DNA from: Stropharia rugosoannulata
Lineage: Eukaryota; Basidiomycota; Agaricomycetes; Agaricales; Strophariaceae
Assembly: GCA_028532985.1 (NCBI GenBank)
Contig: JANCIK010000010.1
Location: 1,736,001-1,800,000 of the forward strand
Direction of reading: 5' to 3'
Length of the DNA: 64,000 bases
The position numbers were made by a program, and so were the translations under genes. Positions 24,808-36,446 of this stretch are shown one piece after another. The notes beneath the pieces are model-generated. The model did not search any database and was not told where the DNA came from. It saw only the letters and a list, made by a program, of their open reading frames with translations. How positions within the stretch are numbered: the first letter of the stretch is position 1; each line of letters opens with the position of its first letter.

Positions 24808-27800
24808 TCACTTCGACGTCGTAGGTTCCACACCGTCAGGTTTGAATCGTAGCCGTCCGATCAAAATAGCCTTAGGAGGGTCGCCCACTTTTGAGACCTT
24901 CACGGCATTCTCATGCTTGTTCTTCACAAGGCCTGGATCCTCAGAATCGTAGCTTGGGCCATTCCGGTCAGGATCACTTGTGGAATGAGATGTATGCGTT
25001 GTAAAGTTTCCCCATGGACGGCCTTTCTTGAGTCCCGCGTATACGTTAAAATGCAGCTACACAAGATAAATCCAAGTAAGCAAATGTATGACGGCTCGCG
25101 CTGTATGCCTCAAAATTACCTGGCCTTCAGGATGGTTATGAGATACAAAAAGAGCGTAGTTCGGTGCTTGTAACAGACTAATCACTACAATGCTACTATT
25201 AGTTGCAAGAAGAAATGAGTAAACTCGTTTCACTCACCTAGAAGAAGATCTTCTTTTTGAATGTTGTGCTGCTGTCCATAAACGCTCAAAATTCTTTCCA
25301 CATTGGCCTGGAACCATGCTTTCGGTGCATCAAGACGCTTCATGTACATATAATCGCCACCTTCGATATGCATATATGCGCACTTATGCCCCGCTCGAAG
25401 TCGAAACGAATGACGGCGCCTGGTATACATTCATTAATTAGATTTTACATATAAAACATAAGCGTGTAAGTCTTACGCAATGGGTTGCTCGGAGTTCTTC
25501 GACCTGAAGGATAGAAAGCCAGAAAAGACGTCCAGGCCTTTCTGAGTTACCGTTTTCTTGTCCGTGCGGATATTACCTCTAGAGATGTTACCGAACTCTG
25601 ACATATTGGCGAAGCCGCTGTTTGTCGTTCCTCTTGGTGACCTGACTGCCTTCAATGCATTGAATAGCGTAACAAAGTCGCCCGTGGGTTTGCGTAAGTA
25701 ACCTACATCCCCAATCTGCACCAGAGAAGGTTCCCAAAGCGGTAGAGTTACTACAAAAGAAGTTAACCGTCGGTTTAGAGAAAAGCAGAGAGGAGGTTAC
25801 GGGACGCGTTGTATTCATGCTCCAAAAGGTACCGATATCTCCTCTCGTTCATGGCTCCAGCGGCAGTATCATTGCTTGTAGGTCCTGTCGTCTCGATTGT
25901 GTACACCGAACTCGCATCATCGTCAAAACGGCTGTGTGTCTCTGAAGAAGAAGTCTTAGTGGATCTGATCGAGGTGCGGTGCATATAATGTGCAGGAGCC
26001 TCTAGCTTCTGGATATTGCTGATCGTAGCGCTCTCTTCCAACTGGAGAGCACCGATTTCCTGTGTTGAGGCAACAGCGATATAATCGTCAATGGAACCAA
26101 ACACGGCAACGCTATCAAAATGGGGGGTAGGTGTAGGTGCTATAAAAGTGAACAAGTTAAGAAATGTATATACTAGGCAGGCGACTAACTGGGCCTTACA
26201 GTTAGGTCTTGGCGAGCTAGGTATCGGAGAGCCAGAGGGCAAATCATCAAAAGCCATAACAGAGGGATCCGAGTTATCTCCTGCAATTTGTTTAAGGCGA
26301 TCAAGCCGGGCAACGACTTGTCCAAAGGGAGACCGATGATCAGGATTCCTCACCCAGCAACTCTCAATGAGGTCGTGCAGCAGTGGCGAAGGGTAGTCTT
26401 GAGGGATAGTTGGCCTCTTGTCCCTCTCTGATTATCCATTAGCGAACAAATATACAGATATAATGAGGGAAATTACCTAGGACGTGGTAGCGGACAGCAT
26501 CATCAGACTCCTGTCCCCAAGGAATGTCTCCCATTGTCAATACTTCAATACAGACAATCGCGAATGCATAAACGTCGGTTGCGGGGGTAAGCATACCAGA
26601 GCCGTCCAGCAATTCGGGTGCTTTCCATCGCAGAGTCCCGGCTAAATGATACAATCTGGTTGGCAGTTGACTAAAAGTAGAAAAGAAACAAACTAACTTT
26701 GCATAGAAGAACCAGTGATCCTATATACCTCGGATTTCATCTCGCTCTGGCCAAAGTCGGATATAACGCATCTGTACTGCTTGTCGACAAGTATATTCGC
26801 TCCCTAGATTGCGACGTGAGATTTAGTAATTAAAATGTTGAAACTGGATACTTTGAGGTCTCCGTGCAAAATTCCTTTGCAGTGGAGGTATTCCATCCCT
26901 CTTGCAACCTGCTGTAAAATCCGGTACACGTCAACCGCCTTCAAAATCCTAAGGAATGCAGTTCCGTAGCTACTCCTGCTCTTCGAGTAAGGTAGGTCTT
27001 CAGCAATGGGTCCCAGTGCATGTACCTCGTACTCTTCTCGACGAGATAAGTGCTTCAGAAAGTGAACCAACGTATTGTTCTCCATATATGGGCTGACGAA
27101 AAACCAGGGTGGGTTATCAGTAGCACTACTCGCTCCGAACAAGGTGAGGACGTTCGGGTGTCTAAGTCCTTTCCATACCGTGATTTCTCGGATGAAAAGA
27201 TCGTAAGGCGTTACATCCGAAAGAAATTTGACAGCGACTGTTCTTCCTTTCCACGTCCCTTGATACACCTCGGAGAAGGAACCTATGCCAATTCTCTTTC
27301 CACATACAATCTCCAGACTATTCCGTCATTATTAGTAGTGCATAAGGGAATAAAGTAAAACTAACCTCGTGATTGTCCAAGCAGGGAGGTTTTGAGCGAG
27401 ATTATTGCCGTGGGCTGTACTCAAACGCCTGAGAGCTTCAACGCCGCATTCAAGAAATTCCTGGTGTAGTACGTCCTTGTCCATATCGTCCTTGTTGATA
27501 GAACGACTTTCTAGGGTCCTCTGCAGGGTCTTGATCGCTTCTGGCATCCCGGAAGGTTTGACGCCCAAGAAAGCAAGCAACTTGGTGTCATCTCCAGTAT
27601 TAAGTACGCCTTTTATGGTTCTTTCTAGATCTTCGACATCCGATTCATGGTCATGGAGATTCTGCAGTGTCTGGAGCTCTTGCAAAGCCGGTACAACCTG
27701 AGGAGTTGGAAGTAAATCGTCTGTTGAACGAGAGACAATGGTTGGGGACGCCGATATACCCAGACTGGAAGACGAGGTGCTCGATGGCAAGCTATCTAAC

Positions 27801-29071
27801 TCCGGCGCGGAGCACCTCCTCATTTCTACTATGTGTAAGGGCGTTTGAGAATGACTGCCTTTTATTGCATGTTCGATAGTTGCTTTGAGCTCTTCGTACT
27901 TTGCATCCTGGAGTTTTGAATTTGCACAGACAGCAGCAAGCGTACGAATCTGCACCGTATTCTACGCAACTTGATATAAGTAGTGCATTGTGAGATATTT
28001 TATTTTGACTTACAGTGAACAAGGTCAAAGCCCTCATCATGGATTCATTGCAAGAAGCAAGAGCTTTGGAAGTCTCGTCGCGCTTCAAATACCGAGCCAA
28101 GAAGGGTGCATTGACTTGGGATTCTACTAGACTGAGGAACGACTCAAAGGACCTAGAACATTCATCAAGAAGTGTGTCCAAATGAGTATGTTAACGACAC
28201 ACGTACTTTTCTAAAACCAAGATAGGGCCAGATAACTCTTGCATCACTTGATCGCCTGCAATTTCGACTTCATTACAAATTGACTCAAGGATGTTAGAAC
28301 ACGTCTGGGTAAGGCGTAACATGGCCAATCGATTCATCTACAAATGTGTTCAATGGGCGATGCAACAATCTAGAATACAAAGGAACCTCACGGAGACTTG
28401 TTGCACGGCTTTCCATATCGCAAGGAAGGTCTTAGCAAGACCCTGTACAATCGGATTAGGCACGTACTCCATCATCTCCATCCCTACGATTAATCCCTCA
28501 AGGGCGACCTTCCCACTGCACTTTAATAGTCGTCTCAAGGTCACAGAAACAGCCTACGGTGACATTTTTGTCAGATAGATGACGGGCTTGATAATCGTGA
28601 ACATATAAAACTTGCCTCCCGCGTTTGAACAAAGACCTGCTTTTGTTCTTCAGGGATCACTGTCCCATCGCCATCATCATCCCAAGGCCTCATGAATTCA
28701 TATGCGCGGCCAAACCAGCTCATAGAAGTTTCCATCTCAGGTTTAGAGATCGAGTTGGACAACATTGGCTTGAACGTGTAACTTTGACGTCTAGAGGAGA
28801 AAGTACGAGAAAGCGACATAGAGGTCGTCATCTTAGGCGATGAGACTCTCGCCACAGGAGGAGGGGAAGATGGCGTTTGTTTGACTATGTCCGACTCAGT
28901 GTGTGCTCTAGGACGAATAGGCGGCTCCAGTTCACTCGAAAAAGATACGAAACGTGATGTGGATTGAGCTATTGGGGTGCAAGAGGTTGAAAGTCTGACA
29001 GTCAACGTCGAAGGCGAGTTATCCATGAAAGGACACTCCGCCGTGGTCGAAAACGATTGGGGGAACGCCAT
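24808..29071 (-). CDS. MLKL-like protein: helical bundle + TKL kinase + fungal C-terminal module
   Basis: Fourteen exons give 1185 aa; the first intron (28554-28615) is GC-AG, the other 12 are GT-AG of 48-63 bp. Residues 1-150 are Ser/Thr/Pro-rich. Residues about 153-300 form an all-helical segment (NRLAMLRLTQTCSNILESI, FESFLSLVESQVNAPFLARY, LKRDETSKALASCNESMMRA) that matches my knowledge of the MLKL-type N-terminal bundle found in basidiomycete kinases and NLR-like proteins. The kinase (about 495-815) has GIGSFSEVYQG, VAVKFL (Lys525), HGDLKGAN (646-653, HRD changed to HGD), SDFGQSE (DFG 666-668) and WKAPEL. The C-terminal part (about 930-1185) reads LPLWEPSLVQIGDVGYL, FRLRAGHKCAYMHIE, DAPKAWFQANVERIL, YALFVSHNHPEGQ and GLKKGRPWGNFTT, a module I know only from Agaricomycete proteins. 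Start set at MAFPQSFST; an upstream frame to 29323 looks like 5' UTR. Role (regulated cell death or signalling) is inference. Confidence 0.88.
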
Positions 29072-31063
29072 GGTAGATTCGTTGAAAGGTCGTGATTTGT
29101 CAACACCGCCGTCCAGCGTTTCAGCAACAAGCACAGAATTTTCGTGAAAATAGAGTAGAGTGAGGCTGACGCGGCACCAAAGGACGGCGAGGTAAGGAAA
29201 TAAACGGTTTCGCTTTATAAACCAGCGAACACGAAGTGAACGTGAGAAAAGGTGATCGAGGATACAACGCAAGAAGAACAAGCAACGACGCGAAAAAATA
29301 AATTGGTGGCTTGCATGCGGCATAGCACACGAAAGGGAAATAAAAAGAGAATGTCATTGGCGCGCCAGAGATGCAAATGCAATCGCAGTAACTTGAAGCC
29401 TGCCCATGAATATGACGTTAGACGCTGTGATGCAGACAGCAGACGACAACGACCAAAGCAAGTCCAGATTTGCCGATCACAGTTACTGCTTGAAGTTGAC
29501 CTTGTCATATTTCAAAAAAGCAGAACAGATTACAGTGTCCATCAGAGTTTCCAGTGCGGTTTCAAGCAGTTTGTAGGCGGGCTAGAGTCGTTTGCAAGAC
29601 AATTTTGAGCACTGTGGAAGAAGTTTAAAAGAAGGCAAGGGTTTTAAACGCAGAGCTACAAGTCTTAGTCAGCCGAACGGCAAACTGGTGCTCTCTACTT
29701 ACCAAACTCCGAGCCCACATGAAGATGTCCGGACACTAGTTATTTTTTGGTAGCAATGGTTATCAGAAGAGGTTCAAGCAATATGTACATCGGCTCGTTA
29801 ACGGTGCCCAGTGCTAGACTCTAGTAGGTACTAGTCGAAACAGAGTCATTGGTTCATTCTGGAGTGGACGAGGTACTCCCTAGAAACGGGGTCTTCACCG
29901 CAGTCAAGTCACAGTGTCGTACGACAAGATCAATACGGCACGAGATATGGGAGATATACTATACGTGGTACGATAACAAGCAGGAAGTAGGCGCGCTAAT
30001 CGCATGAAGATTAGCACTGGACCGCATACAACATGAAATAATGCCCACTAAATACCACGCATCATACCAAGGCGTGAAGAGGCGTGAAGCCTGGTGCCAG
30101 CTGGTGCCTTGCACGTTCCTTAAGCGCGGAGCCAAATGGTATCATGACTACAGCATGGATACGCTACCGTCATGGAGTAATCTGCCCGTGCTCCTTGCGT
30201 ATTGTACACGACAGCGGATGTCGACCTTGCGGTTAAGTACAACTGCTGAAGAGTGGGCACGTTGTCGTACGGTCCATACCGCCACTCAAGGGGCGCATGT
30301 AACATTCGATATCCAAAAATACTGGTGATGGTCGACAGAGTGATGTTAATGACAGCAGACCCCAGAGGCCAAGAAGCTAAGTTTACACTGCCATGAGAAA
30401 TCTGGGCATAAGACATCATAGCTGCGATCGTGCCGGCGCGACTCGAGAACGCGTTGAGCAGAGTTTAGCACCGCCCTGTGCTTATATCCGGAAGTACGGG
30501 GAGGGTGCTGACGTGTATTTGCGGATGGAAGAAGGCAGCCGACGGCACTTACGCGGTCAGTTCGGAGGATTGCCCTGCGCTCTCAGAGTTTCTGACACAA
30601 AATTCTGTAAGCCATAATCATGAGAATGTTGCTTACCGGTAAGCCGCAAGCCGCTCTGTTCAGTGTTCACCAACTAAACACCATCACATCTTGTGGCGCA
30701 TCGCACAGATAGACAGATAATGATTCTTTCAATGAGCGAGAGACAAGGAAAGCAGAGAAGGCGCGATAAGCAAAAATATGAAAGTTAGTTGAGCGAGGAG
30801 GAGGTGCAAGAAAGGCGTGTTGGACGGGTGAGTCAGCGCATGGCAGGACGGCCGTGGGGTTTGTCATTGGCACGGCACGCGGCAGGGTTAGCGATCGATC
30901 TGGAAATCGCACGCCATGCCTAAGCCTTTGATCTCCTCACTGATGACTCATTATAGAAAACATCTGCGTCCGCGGAACCCTATTTAATGCCCGCAGCAAC
31001 GATGGGCCTGCAACTCATCCCCAAGACCCTTCTTTGTCGCTATCAGCCACACTGCCCATCACA
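29072..31063. other. gene-free interval, divergent promoters
   Basis: About 2 kb between the starts of the MLKL-like kinase (minus) and the small protein at 31064 (plus). It contains the downstream gene's TATA-like box (30981). A small nested repeat (GGCGTGAA GA GGCGTGAA, then CTGGTGCCAGCTGGTGCC) lies at about 30071-30108. Several ORFs on both strands, including the upstream extension of the kinase frame to 29323, have no recognisable features. Confidence 0.5.
30981..30987 (+). promoter_or_regulatory. TATA-like box of the small-protein gene at 31064
   Basis: TATTTAA lies 83 bp before the start codon, in a spacing like that of the other TATA boxes in the window. Confidence 0.5.
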
Positions 31064-31584
31064 ATGTCCTCCGTTCTCCCATCCTACTTCGGCGCACCCG
31101 TTATCACAAACATAACCTCATCGCGCTTCGACTCCAGAGGAAGACAATTGAGTTTTACCGAAACAGACGTACAGCGTCTCGAGCGCCTCGCATTTGCCAC
31201 CGCGTCCAAATCGCGCTGCAGCTCCCCAATGAGCACGAGCTCCGCGTCATCTTCCCCTGCTACTACAGTAAGTCCCGTGCTCTTCATTACTATGCCGCGG
31301 TGTGCTGACCTCCTCAATAATAGCCCAGGAAGCTCATTTCTGAACCCTTTGCCGACCCCATTGAGCTCATGGCCAACCGGCTTGCGGAAGAATACATGCT
31401 CAGCGCCGACGAATACTCTTCGTCCTCGGACGAGGAGCAGCAAATAATCTACTCCACGCGCAACTCCGCGCCTCGCGTGCCTTCTGTGGCGTTCTCGCCG
31501 CCGACCATCAAGGTCGCATCCACTTTCCGGCCTGGACACCGACGAAAGCGCTCGTCATTGACAGCGATTCCAGAGGAGGACTAG
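31064..31584 (+). CDS. small hydrophilic protein of unknown function
   Basis: Two exons (intron 31268-31323, GT-AG) give 154 aa. The start MSSVLPSYFGAPVIT follows a TATA-like box and a pyrimidine-rich leader. The protein is Ser-rich (CSSPMSTSSASSSP, YSSSSDEEQQ) with a short amphipathic stretch (DPIELMANRLAEEYML) and a basic patch (RPGHRRKRSS) ending in acidic IPEED. No signal peptide, membrane helix or known domain. The Ser/acidic motif and the RRKRSS motif could be phosphorylation sites. GC-rich, strongly biased codons suggest a real, well-expressed gene. Confidence 0.8.
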
Positions 31585-32469
31585 ACTGCCAACACCCTAC
31601 CGCGTTCCAATTGAATTGGTGCCCCATGCCATACGGAATTGACATACCGCCAAACCAGACTGCAGTAACTGCGCCTCCGAGCGTCTTCGCTTGCACGGCA
31701 ACATGCTACTCAACAAGTCCATCGCCTCTTGTGTTCGATGACCGCATCACTCTGCCGCCGGACAACGCCCACCTTGCTGTGGCGTGCTTAACATCCATTC
31801 ATCCTTTCTGTGTTGACAAATTTATTCCTTAAGTAGTAACGATTCGGCCGTTTATGTAATCTAAACAGTAACTTGAGTGTCGTAGAATATATTTTGTCCA
31901 CTATTCATTTAAATGTTTCCCCAGACCAAGAGTACTAAAAGCTGCGAAGATAGTGGTATGATGCGACACTAAAACGTTTGTGTTTTTCGCATGTACATCC
32001 ATAGCATTACTTTCTCCCAAGCGATATGAAATGCATTATGCAACGGAATAACCTGGCTAGCTATACGAGGCGCAGCCTGGGGCATGATAAATCTGTGAAT
32101 GGGCGAGATATCCATATTCATATATCATAAGTCATCGCATCTGTCGCCCGCTCGTCGAGCAGAGCCCAGATAGACTATATTGTGCTACAGTGACATAGCG
32201 CTCCAAAGATGAGAACATTCCTAAACCGGCCTCATGTCGTCCGCATGGATAGCCTGGAGGAAGGTTGGGCATTGGGCATTTTTTGTGCCTCGAGGACCCA
32301 AAATCAGTGATTTCAGCCTCGTTGCTCGCTTGTATGACTCGGCTGTCGAGTATAAAAAGTCAAATTTCCTCCAGATACTCCCCATCTCGACCTCCCCGGG
32401 GATCGCAGATACACACATTCAAACACTCTTTCCTTCTAGACTTTTTCGGCCACCGTATCACCATTTGAC
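31585..32469. other. intergenic region with downstream TATA box
   Basis: About 0.9 kb between two small plus-strand genes. It holds the 3' UTR of the first and the promoter of the second. A plus-strand frame at 31611-31832 continues past the first gene without recognisable features. Confidence 0.5.
32351..32357 (+). promoter_or_regulatory. TATA box of the gene at 32470
   Basis: TATAAAA lies about 113-119 bp before the start codon and is followed by a C/T-rich leader. Confidence 0.6.
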
Positions 32470-33046
32470 ATGGCTGATAACCTCCAGAACAACGCCCCCA
32501 TCATCCCCGTCATCGACGTATGTTATATTTTGTCTATCCATCTTGATGAAACCAAAAGATTAGGCACTAACCCTGCACTTTGAACAGGAACGCCTTTCCT
32601 ACCTCCCCAGCGCGCCGAGCGAGCACAAAGCCAAGATCGACGAGTACAATGAACTCCTTGAAGTCATCTTCCAGCGCGAAGTTGAGCTTTCAGGGATAAA
32701 GATGACCCTCGCCGACATGCGCGAGATGATTGCCCAGGAGGCGCGTCATCTGGAAGCCGGCGTCGCCGCTGCAGCCCCCCAAGACGCCATTGCGGTCAAG
32801 TCCGATAGCGAAAGCGACATTGACGCTGAGCACATTTTATCCGATGCAAGCAGTGACAAGGCAAGGTCGGCAGCGCGCAAGGTCGCGAAGAAGGACAAGA
32901 AGCCGAAGGGAAGCAGGCGCTCGAAGGTCCCCGACGCGCAGCTCGACGGGGACTGGGACTACAAGCTTGATCTGGCCAGCCGCGGTGCGGCAAGAGCGCG
33001 CCGCCAGTCCGATGCCTCTGACGATTCCGAGCCCGCTCTGATCTAG
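32470..33046 (+). CDS. small charged protein with coiled-coil segment, unknown function
   Basis: Two exons (intron 32518-32587, splitting off a 48-bp first exon) give 168 aa. After MADNLQNNAPIIPVID the protein has a probable coiled coil (about 17-75; AKIDEYNELLEVIFQREVEL, MREMIAQEARHLEAG). An acidic Ser/Asp stretch (SDSESDIDAEHILSDASSD), a Lys/Arg-rich stretch (RKVAKKDKKPKGSRRSK) and a tail with GDWDYKLDLASRGAARARRQ follow. The alternating acid/base pattern would suit a nuclear or nucleic-acid-associated protein, but that is inference. Strong codon bias and a TATA box argue that it is a genuine gene. Confidence 0.8.
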
Positions 33047-34566
33047 AGACTAGAAAGAAACCCGATTCCTAGCAGAACCGCCCTAGCCGCAAACAATCAT
33101 AGAAATCTGTAGACTGTAGCATATGTAGAGTATGTCTTGTACAACCGGTGTAACGAAGATGAGTAGTGCCCCGTACTGAGAGATGATTTATCCGAGTGAT
33201 CTGCGAGGAATGTAATATTGTAGGTGAGATGAGCGTGAATAACGCTGGTGGCGCGCACGGTGGTGGAGGACTGCAGGATATACTTAACCGGGCATGACGC
33301 GTCGAGCTCAATGCTTAGGGCAGGCTAGCCCCTATGTCCCATACTCGTAACTCGGAGCATGCTGCCAGCAACGGCGGCAGCGCTCCTCCAAGACCGGATA
33401 ATCCTTGGTAAACTGGCAGAGACTGGCAATCCTCAAATTCTCCGGGATCGCAGTGGTCACCCGGCATGCATATCACAGCCTCAGAGTGACGACGCTGCTC
33501 TATCGCAGTCCATCACCCATCCGCAGATACATTATACCTCCTTATCCGAAAATCGCAATGGTGAACCGTTTTGGAAGCCGTCCCCTATCATCAGTTAGAC
33601 TAATTCATTCATATGAGTTCAAGTTGACATAACTCATCAAAATAAGCGTCTGGGCGACCTAAACCTTTCTCCTGGTACAGACATTTATTCGCATGATCAT
33701 CTAGACCATTGTAGAACGAAATAATCTGGATGGAGAAATCATACATAGTACGTTTGTGGTATGTTTCCTGGTATGAACATATGGTCACGATCAGTGCATC
33801 TCGTCGACAGGTATGACGGTGTTTAATAGCATATAAATACTGGCGTTTAACTTAGAGAGTGCGCATATGGTACCGTAAGTGTCTCTCGTCTCCTTAGCTT
33901 TCATTCTCAGTACGAATTTGATAGGGAGTCAATAGGGAGTATCAAGGAAAAACCAAAATCCAGCAGAGCGCTTTCACTATTTGGACAACTTCCGACCTTC
34001 GCGATATTGTCATATGTTTTTCTCGCAATATTCCGCGTCCATATGTACGCATCGATAATCCCGTCCTCCACCTACAAATATTTCTGGAGAAATCGTGCCA
34101 TTTTTTGAATACTGGGCGACCCGCAGTGCTCGATGAAAGTGGGTGTCATGCAGATCTTTCAACCCGTAATTTCCGCAAAACATGTCATCCGGCCACCGAT
34201 GATGCCGTTTCGTGTTTGCCAAAGCCTTCGGCACGATCTTGGCGCCTTGCCCGTTTTGCTTTCCATAAGTGAATGCGTCTAATAATCTTCCGGGAGGTTG
34301 GATCTCTCGTTATTTCGGGCCCTCTGTAAGCTTCCCGTCTAGATCCATCCGTCACCTGTCGTTGACCGATGCGGCAGCTCAGTGCGTTATATTCGCGAAC
34401 GTGGCGCCCTTTTCGCGAGTAGGATTCATAACCGGGCAAATCTCGAGGATGTTATCAAGTTGGGTTAGAGCCATTAATTCACCCACTGCCCCATATACAG
34501 GGTCTGAGGCCATATAATACCACCCAGAATCTGAACGCTTTCGTACAACTCTTACTCTCAAGTATA
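33047..34566. other. gene-free interval
   Basis: About 1.5 kb between the small charged protein and the FAD oxidoreductase, both on the plus strand. It holds a 3' UTR and a promoter. Minus-strand frames at 34010-34600 overlap each other in different frames and look like chance ORFs. Confidence 0.5.
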
Positions 34567-36446
34567 ATGGGCGGCCTATTTTCCTCTTTACGCTACGCAC
34601 TCAAGACGATCAAGACACTCGTCGACGGCGCTGAGACACTCTCGAAACGCATCGCGCGCACCCCTGGAATCCCCCTCCTGAACTCTTCCGTACCCTACTG
34701 GACAATTCCTCCTTCTCCGATTGCTCAACACGGCAAAGATGCGGATCTGCCTGTCTATGCCGATGTAGTCATCGTCGGGAGCGGAATTTCTGGGACAGCG
34801 ATCGCAAAGGCGCTGTTAGAACATGTACGTGACTCCAAACCTGTCGATTCGTTGAAGGTCGTGATGCTTGAAGCAAGGGATGCTTGCTCTGGCGCAACCG
34901 GAAGGTGAGGCGCTTGTTTCTTTGTAGGCGCACTGCTTAGACATTGTTAGAAACGGAGGTCATATCGTTCCGAATGTATACACCGAATATTTCGAGCTCA
35001 AGAAAACATATGGAGCGACGACAGCGCGCGAAATTCTGCGATTCCGCCTTGCACACATATCAACACTCATTAATGTAGCGAGAGAAGAAGATTTGTTAGA
35101 AGAATCACAGGCAAGACTTGTCGACGATTATGACGCGTTCTTACACCCCGACACATTCGACAAGGCGGTGAACGAGCTAGAATTGTATCTACTCGACGTG
35201 CCTAAAGACCTCGCTGACGGCTTTGACATAATCAGCGACCGCGAAACAATCGACGTATGTGCCCCGAGACATGAGACTGCCTAACGGGGCTTGACCTTTC
35301 TGTAGGAGCTTCAATTATCCAAGTCAATCTATGGTTGCATACTCAAGCCCGGAGCTTCTATTCATCCCTATCGTCTCATCACAGGACTACTCCAGAAACT
35401 GCTCACCAGATATTCAAAGTGCGCTTTATCACACTCTCATATATGTGATGCTAATATCTAGTGACAGCTTCACTCTATTTACGAGAACCCCTTGCAGTGA
35501 TATCACTTCGAATCCGAACGAAGGCACTTACACCGTGCAAACCCCTCGGGGAGAGATTAAGACGCGTCACGTAATCCACGCCACGAATGCTTGGTCGTCC
35601 CATCTTCTGCCGGGAATGCGAAGGAAAATCATACCCATGAGACTCCATATGTCAACTCAGCGCCCTGGACAGGGACTCATGCCAACAAAAACGCATGCGG
35701 CGTCAAATTGGGCAGGCTCTCGTGGGTTTCTCTTCTACTCAAATAACCAAGACTTTACATCTGGCAAATTAAAACACGAGTTCTCGTTCGACTATCTCAC
35801 ACAACTCATGCCACCAAATAATGCTCCATCTGGCAAAACCTTGCCCACTGCCAGCGAGTTCATGTTTGGTGGCGGCGCCATGCTTGGGGGCCGATCTATG
35901 GAGGCCTTACTCGCTAATATCGGAATCTCCGACGACAGCTCTTGTGATCCCCAAATTGACCGGTATTTGCACGGTGCACTGCAGCCGTATTTTGGCAGTA
36001 ATTGGGGTGCCGAGGGCGTCGATTCCAATTCCGCAGAGGACTATGGCGTCAGGTGGAGAGACGGGCGTGTGAAGGCATCCTGGACAGGTATAATTGCCGT
36101 CTCTGCAGATATGCAACCCTGGGTTGGGCGCGTGCCACCGTCCATATCTGGGAGGTCGGAACCATGGAATCCTGCTGCTCTGTATGCGGACAGGCATGGC
36201 GCATCAAGTGATAGTAGTGGTGCACAAGTACCGCCTACACTCGCCTCACCTGGCGAATGGATTTGCGCAGGGTATACTGGCGAAGGAATGGTGCATGCCT
36301 GGCTGAGTGGTCAAGCGATCGCGAGGATGGTACTTGGAATCTGGAGCAATGAGAAAGTTATACCTGGCGAAACCTACAACCTTCCGTCGCCCTTCCTCAT
36401 TAGCGAAAAGCGACTTAAGGCAGCCAGGATCGAGGACATCATGTAG
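34567..36446 (+). CDS. FAD-dependent oxidoreductase, DAO family
   Basis: Four exons (introns 34905-34950, 35255-35305, 35419-35461) give 579 aa. The Rossmann dinucleotide motif is GSGISG (71-76) in YADVVIVGSGISGTAIAKAL, followed by the acidic strand end MLEARDACSGATGRNGGH; SGATGRNGGH is the DAO-family flavin loop. Later segments RHVIHATNAWSSHLLPGM (second flavin contact) and WICAGYTGEGMVHAWLSGQA (C-terminal FAD motif) complete the fold. Such enzymes oxidise amines or amino acids with O2 as acceptor; substrate unknown. The N-terminus MGGLFSSLRYALK has Gly2 and Ser6, fitting the N-myristoylation consensus, which would place it on membranes (inference). Introns preserve frame and all motifs, so the gene looks intact. 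Confidence 0.92.

Noticed and set aside
24830..24860. Possible tRNA T-loop (GTTTGAATC)
   Set aside because: No cloverleaf partner sequences nearby; the stretch is the C-terminal coding end of the MLKL-like kinase.
29072..29323. N-terminal extension of the MLKL-like kinase from an upstream Met
   Set aside because: The extra 84 residues are Arg/Phe/Leu/Cys-rich and unlike the rest; the ATG at MAFPQSFST gives a plausible Ser-rich start. Kept as 5' UTR.
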